NCBI GenBank assembly: GCA_041694255.1
Contig: JASMTN010000032.1
Coordinates: 1 to 18,090, forward strand
Source of the DNA: S009-33 sp041694255
Lineage (GTDB): Bacteria; Patescibacteriota; Gracilibacteria; Absconditabacterales; Absconditicoccaceae
Length of the DNA: 18,090 nucleotides
Reading direction: 5' to 3'
A program made the translations under genes and the position numbers. Positions 17,950 through 18,090 of this stretch are shown piece by piece. Below the pieces are notes generated by a model. It was not told the DNA's origin. It worked only from the letters and a program-made list of their open reading frames with translations, and made no database searches. Each line of letters starts with the position of its first letter. Position 1 is the first letter of the stretch.

Positions 17950-18090
17950 TTAAAACTCAACCTTAACAATAAAATCTTCTCATTCTTGTTTGATAGACAA
18001 TTTATAATTAAGTATTTTTGTAATATTGTCTACAAGATATAGGCCTAATCAAAGACCATTTTCAGATTGTTTGTAAAATTTTTGTGTCAA
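17950..18090 (-). CDS. Histidine kinase, C-terminal end (partial)
   Basis: Only the last 46 residues are in the window; the gene continues past its right edge. They contain FYKQSENGLGLGLYLV, the G box of the histidine kinase ATPase domain, which closes over bound ATP, followed by the usual last helix and final beta strand (YKLSIKQEGEDFIVKVEF). One G-box glycine and the EGE glycine are TGA. The sensor domain and phosphorylated histidine are not visible, so its signal and partner regulator are unknown. Confidence 0.8.

Noticed and set aside
17946..17957. Bidirectional terminator at the AGTTTTAAAACT palindrome
   Set aside because: The palindrome is perfect but has no loop or GC-rich stem and overlaps both stop regions, so it would be a very weak terminator.

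Overview
The window is very AT-rich. It makes sense only if UGA is read as glycine (genetic code 25). With that code the apparent short ORFs join into 22 full-length or window-truncated genes. In-frame TGA falls on conserved glycines: S16, a lipobox, the ApbE GAVGKGY and FGGD motifs, the GT51 GGSTLTQQ motif and a histidine-kinase G box. No gene ends in TGA: 21 end in TAA and one in TAG. TGG tryptophan codons remain, so this is not the mycoplasma code. This points to Absconditabacteria (SR1) or Gracilibacteria (BD1-5), small-genome Patescibacteria/CPR; the window cannot separate the two.

Layout. 1-1816 (minus): a structured RNA candidate cut by the window edge, rpsP with a terminator, rpmG, tRNA-CAU, tRNA-Ser(GCU) and a zinc-ribbon protein behind a consensus promoter. 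1817-8223 (minus): an M50-like membrane protease, a GC-rich tandem repeat inside an inverted repeat, an Elp3-type radical SAM/GNAT tRNA enzyme, a flavodoxin-fold oxidoreductase, and a 1018-residue class A penicillin-binding protein. 8224-8360: divergent intergenic region with two overlapping consensus promoters. 8361-10916 (plus): a polyprenyl-phosphate sugar-phosphate transferase and a coiled-coil membrane protein ending in zinc ribbons.

10913-13656 (minus) is the most interesting part. It is a tight four-gene operon: a lipoprotein with an FMN-binding motif, the flavin transferase ApbE, a [4Fe-4S] ferredoxin, and a fusion of an NAD(P)H:flavin reductase with a ferric-reductase-like membrane domain that has no histidine in its membrane part. 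It looks like a compact route carrying electrons from cytosolic NAD(P)H or ferredoxin across the membrane to a covalently flavinylated lipoprotein, apparently without heme. Upstream, behind its own terminator, is a membrane-anchored DsbA-like thiol oxidoreductase.

14674-17947 (plus) holds small envelope genes: a lipoprotein, two DUF2178-like membrane proteins with an XRE regulator (a 21-bp perfect palindrome upstream is the likely operator), an anchored extracytoplasmic protein and two small membrane proteins. The window ends in the C-terminus of a histidine kinase on the minus strand.

Gene starts lack clear Shine-Dalgarno sequences and are preceded by A/T-rich runs, while several promoters are close to the sigma-70 consensus.
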